From: Ascoidea asiatica
Taxonomy: Eukaryota > Ascomycota > Saccharomycetes > Ascoideales > Ascoideaceae
Direction: 5' to 3'
Assembly: GCA_001600695.1 (NCBI GenBank)
Contig: BCKQ01000018.1
Span: 1-34,197, forward strand
DNA length: 34,197 bases
Shown: one piece after another, positions 30,600 through 34,197 of the stretch
Layout: every line of letters starts with the position of its first letter
Position numbering within the stretch: the first letter of the stretch is position 1
Notes under the pieces: generated by a model
Told to the model about the DNA's origin: nothing
Database searches by the model: none
The model's input: the letters and a program-made list of their open reading frames with translations, nothing else
Translations under genes and position numbers: made by a program

Positions 30600-30622
30600 A
30601 AAAAAAAAAAAAAAAAAAAAAA
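30600..30622. repeat. A23 homopolymer
   Basis: There are 23 consecutive A on the plus strand, followed by GGGAG. It may be a poly(dA:dT) tract or the tail of a retroposed copy. No target-site duplication was seen. Confidence 0.5.
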
Positions 30623-32180
30623 GGGAGAAAATCGCGATTTATGAGTGTTGAATAATGATAAACTTTACAACACCTGGCTACAACAAAATATTAATACAAA
30701 GTTATATTTAAATTTTAATAAAATAATGTTATTAGAGAATCTCAAATTAAAGGTTAGAAAAATGTTAACCTTGTTTTCTTATATACAGTATATTATGATT
30801 CAAGAAGGAATACTAACATTTTCAAAAATTAAGCATTTTCAAAAAAGATTAATTAGTTCCATAACATAAATTGGTTATCTAATATCAATTTGAATATAAA
30901 ATAAGGAATCAAAGAGTTTAGAATAACTTTCAAAGTACTTTAATGAAAATCTTATGAGAATTTTTCAAATATTCATGCTGAATCTTTTGTCAAAAGTAAA
31001 ATAGTATCAAAAGCTAAAAATTATCAAGCTAGTTTTTTCAATTCCTTTATTCTAATTGTTATCGGAAACTCTCGTGAAGCATTTTATTAATAATGATTTC
31101 AATAGATCCTGACTAAAAACATTAATCGATTTTTGAATAAGAATAATGCTTAATATGATTAGATTTTTCACACATATCACTCTGTTCATATTCAAAATAT
31201 CACCATGAATCGTAGTTTTATTCAAATTTATATTGTGATTCATTAAAAACCATCTCAAACTTTCCGTAGCGGATACGGATACGGATTGTATTTTCTTAAT
31301 CTTTTGATTATGGTGGCACATTCCAACACAGTGCAGAGCCTGGCCATACTGCCGAATCACGTCCTAAGATCTCGCAGGAGAGTAGGAGAGAGCTCTTGAA
31401 TGCGGGTAGCAGTCCCGGTTGCGAGCTTCGTGAAGGCGGTTTTAAATTGTTAGATCGGACTTTTTTATGGTGAATTTAATCTCAAACGCCAACATTTTTA
31501 GTAATTTTATCAAAGAAGACTAAAAAACGGGTTGCCTTATTTAACGGTTATTAATATAGCAGTGATAATAATGGAAATTACAATGGTACTAAAGTACTAA
31601 TTGCCTGAAAGATAGAGTAGAATAGGAAAGTTTTGCAGCAATTTGATTTTTAATTGTATGTTTTTTTGAAACTAGTTTCCTAGGTTTAAAACTTTCTAGA
31701 AGAATATTACTTGAACTAATTGATAGATTCTATTAGAAGTTATTAAAGTATTTGATATCAGAGAGCTATTATCCACAGCTTCTTAAGTAACAAAGCTTTG
31801 GAGTGCAACAACCAAAATCAAAAAAAAAGAATTCTGATTTCCTTTTTTATCTAATTTGAAATTTGTGATTTGAATTTTTTTTTGTTTTTCAATCCGTAGA
31901 AAAGGGTTTTCCGGTAAATTTCAAGCTAATAATTGAAATAGGAAAATCAATCAGTCAGTTGAGGTTTTTTCATTCAAAGAAAATTAGATATCTAGGAGTG
32001 TGATTTCTCTATTGACAGTAATGGTATGGTTACTGTAATACATTATTCGAAATGATTTCAAACCTACGCCTTAAATGAAAAAATACACGCCTCATTGAAC
32101 CGCCAAAGAAATCCTTTGAACAACAGAATCTTACTCAAAAAGCATTTCTGTAAATGTATTACGAAGTCAAACTTTGGTGA

Positions 32181-32435
32181 GCTGCTCAGTTACTCAATGT
32201 AAAACCAAAAAACTCTCCTCAGGCTGGAGGATTCTCACATAAACCACAAATCTTTCAAAAACCTCAGTTAAAACCCTATAAACAAAAACAATTTTTTGCT
32301 TTTGTGATTGAAGTTTTGAGATCGGGAATTGAGTTTAAGCTGCCAGTTGTTGCCCGTAGATACGAGGTTCCACGTCTCCCAGCAGCTATTGGAATTCACT
32401 TTTTTCAATGTTTAAATGCCCAGTTCTGTTTTTAA
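32181..32435 (+). mobile_element. Decayed Psq/pogo-type helix-turn-helix, transposase remnant
   Basis: A frame of 84 codons without an ATG, from just after a TGA at 32178 to TAA at 32433. Its second half reads VIEVLRSGIEFK, then VARRYEVPR (about 32346-32375). This matches the Psq-type helix-turn-helix found at the N-terminus of pogo/Tc1-mariner transposases: a helix with E-x-x-R-x-G, then AARRY-x-VPRSTL. The residues after VPR (LPAAIG in place of STL-x-RL) have drifted. GC content is above the surroundings. Beyond the TAA the same frame stays fairly open, with another stop, to about 32600, but no DDE catalytic motif was recognised. I infer an old, inactive DNA transposon or a domesticated fragment. 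Terminal inverted repeats were not found. Confidence 0.45.
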
Positions 32436-33330
32436 GTGTTGTTGTATGTTTCTTGCTGTCACATAAGGTGATTGGATAAGTTTCAAGCCTGCTCTTTAGC
32501 TATCAAATCTATATATAATGCGCACGGCAGTGAACTTTTGGAAAGTAGCTTAGTCCCGCATTCAGATGCACTCAGGGTTGTTGTGAGTTTCTCAATTGTT
32601 TCCTAAATTTTGATTGGTGCAGTAGATACGGTAATCTAGATATTATTCTACTATTTAACATTTATAAATATTTTTTTGTTTTCATTTCAACTTTTAATGT
32701 TGATCTTGAATTCTATTTCGAAGCATTGGAAATAAATACACAGTAATTTCATTTAAAGACAGGGAATTATTGCTTAATTAAGACTACTTTGTTTTAATAA
32801 AAACACTAGTGCTAAATATATTGAGAGAAAAGTATTCTGCTGAACATTTAATGAATGTTTAACAAAATGAAAATCATAAACCACATAAAAAGCAAATAAA
32901 AATACTTTGTACTATTTCAAATATAATATTCCTTTTTTAAATTTAAAAAGCATAATATAATTATAAAAATTGTGAAACTATTGATTTGCTTTAATGTATA
33001 AATTTGAAACCAAAAATATGATAAATATTCGAAAGTTGATTGTAAAAATGAAACTTTTTGAATAATCTTACAACCTCATATAAAGGATATTTGAAGTGAT
33101 ATATGTTGGAGTTCTTGAGACATAATGGAATAAATTAAGTTGTTATAGTTTAAAAATTATCGAGATAATGAAAAATGAGCTCAATATTGTAAATAGATTA
33201 ATAATGAATATTATGTATTAATATATGTAAAATAGTAAATATAAACCTTGATAATTTCAAAACTATATAAAATTAAAAAACGTGTAGACAAAAACAGACA
33301 TATTTATATAGTTTTGTGTACATAATACAT

Positions 33331-33745
33331 TTAATCTTCTTTATCACTTAAAATTTCAATTGCTCTTAATTTTCTCTTTTTAATTTTAGTACCTCTGTAG
33401 CAAAGGCGTAAATATTTAGAGCAATAATTAACATTGTAACTCTCTAAAAGCCACGCCCAATTTTTAAAGGATAAACCAATCGGATTATTCCTTATTAAAT
33501 TGGTAATCAATTTCACCTTTGGTGAGTCATGCTTTTGATACAAATATGATTCTACAGAGCATTTTAAAAGGTAATTATCTAATTTCTTTTTCATTTGAAC
33601 TGTTAATTTATCTTTAGTTTTCACCCGATGTTTTGGAATCAATGCTTTTTTCATAATTGATTCTACCGATTGGCTACCAAACCAGTGAGGGATTAAAGAA
33701 AAATCCAACCTTTGCTAGTTGAAAATAAGTAGGTGGAAGATACAT
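33331..33745 (-). pseudogene. Possible frameshifted gene, unknown product
   Basis: A minus-strand frame ends at 33331 and stays open up to a TAG at about 33717. It has no ATG near its upstream end; the first in-frame ATG would give only about 107 residues beginning MKKALIPKHRVK. In another frame an ATG at 33745 opens a good coding stretch, MYLPPTYFQLAKVGFFF, which meets a TAG at 33674-33676 after overlapping the first frame. The simplest reading is one gene with a frameshift around 33690-33715, either a sequencing indel, a mutation or an unseen intron. The main part is basic, with NWAWLLESYNVNYCSKYLRL, and ends IEILSDKED. No family was recognised. Confidence 0.35.
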
Positions 33746-34197
33746 TTTTAATTGACGTAATTGTACTAATATTAATGACTGAAGGAAAAGAAAAAAAAAT
33801 AAGAAATAGGTTTACTCAAATATTTTTGACAACGAGTGACAACGAGCAAAAACAACTGACAACAACTGATAACACAAACATTGAACATCCAACATTCAAC
33901 AAAAATAAATAACTCCCTTGTCATAGTTGAAATTTATTTGAATTAATCTTAAAAAATATAAAAATAAAGAAATATTAATTGCCTGTATAAGCAGAAAAAT
34001 AGAAAAAGTAAAATAAATGAAAACAATTTTAACAATATATTACTTCAATCATAAAGACTGAGGGTTAATAAACTAAAATTTCTATAAAAGATAATTAATA
34101 ATAATAATGGTTAGTATATATTAAAAGATAATATATAAAAGTTATAATAAAAATTCTTAAAGATATAAAATAAAAATAAAGAAAAATAATTTTGAAA
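33746..34197. other. AT-rich end of window with short tandem repeats
   Basis: No gene was seen. TGACAACGAG occurs twice in tandem at 33827-33846, followed by related CAACTGACAACAACTGATAAC units to about 33873. This block could be the promoter of the minus-strand gene at 33331-33745. The last 250 bases are almost pure A and T. Confidence 0.5.

Larger units (their letters stand above)
29294..33330. other. 4-kb gene-poor region with probable remnants
   Basis: There is no intact gene over about 4 kb. 29294-29550 should hold the permease promoter, with TCAATTGATTGATAA motifs near 29337. Remnants are listed separately at 29870-30103 and 32181-32435. An A-tract of 23 lies at 30600-30622. A GC-richer island lies at about 31262-31445, open on the minus strand with one stop, not recognised. 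32460-32600 is also GC-richer and protein-like in the frame that continues from the helix-turn-helix remnant. The rest is AT-rich with no feature that I would defend. It may be an area of decayed mobile elements. Confidence 0.5.

Noticed and set aside
30645-30869. 74-codon plus-strand frame with a TACTAAC branch-point string at 30811
   Set aside because: It begins with GTG directly after an in-frame TGA, is low in complexity, and no matching 5' splice site or second exon was seen.
31052-31360. 102-codon minus-strand frame
   Set aside because: It begins with GTG and shows no recognisable domain; kept only as part of the GC-island observation.
1-34197. Search by eye for tRNA genes, rRNA and CRISPR arrays
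   Set aside because: No B-box type GGTTCGAATCC or its reverse sits in a cloverleaf context, no rRNA-like block exists, and the only tandem arrays are heptamers, short duplications and coding trinucleotides.

Overview
The window looks like nuclear DNA of an AT-rich budding yeast (Saccharomycotina). Its genes are intron-less, use TTA for most leucines, and carry long AAT-coded asparagine runs, and the recognisable proteins are typical yeast ones (Kex1, an Efg1/StuA-type APSES regulator, Gor1, Ypk1, Dip5, a Cox26-like protein, an Rcr-like protein). The species cannot be named from this. CTG codons are very rare, which would fit a CUG-reassigned lineage but does not prove one.

Layout. 1-2540 is gene-poor; it holds eight isolated N bases, all before 1544, and a broken coding remnant at about 611-943. 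2541-4508 (+) is KEX1. 4509-11908 is a 7.4-kb stretch with no intact gene that leads into the APSES gene at 11909-13147 (+); it contains GC-richer islands, the clearest at about 7455-7967, with others near 10140-10600 and 11100-11480. 13148-14577 holds probable decayed coding DNA. 14578-15630 (+) is a GOR1-like glyoxylate/hydroxyacid reductase.

Next come a divergent pair, a four-finger C2H2 protein (16315-18438, -) and an Asn/Leu/Lys-rich protein of unknown function (19571-20785, +). They share a 1.1-kb intergenic region with a cluster of small palindromes, a pyrimidine tract and a 13-unit heptamer repeat that stops 3 nt before a start codon. 21421-23379 (+) is a YPK1-type AGC kinase. 24206-24421 and 24806-25018 (+) are tandem small single-membrane-span proteins resembling cytochrome c oxidase subunit Cox26, both preceded by CCCCAAT. 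A hypothetical gene (25787-26107, +) then meets an RCR-like membrane protein gene (26104-26535, -) tail to tail with a 4-nt overlap. 27365-29293 (-) is a DIP5-like dicarboxylic amino acid permease.

From 29294 to the end the DNA is gene-poor again. It holds probable remnants, including a decayed helix-turn-helix resembling the Psq/pogo transposase type (about 32181-32435), a Cys-pair fragment (about 29870-30103) and an apparently frameshifted gene (33331-33745, -).

The genes do not form one pathway. Linked themes are nutrient and growth signalling (Ypk1, Dip5, APSES factor, Rcr-like), secretory processing (Kex1) and respiration (Cox26-like pair). No CRISPR, complete mobile element, rRNA or convincing tRNA was found. 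The most interesting items are the very long non-coding region before the APSES gene with its islands and roughly 11-bp-phased repeats, the tandem Cox26-like pair, and the unusual divergent promoter at 18439-19570.
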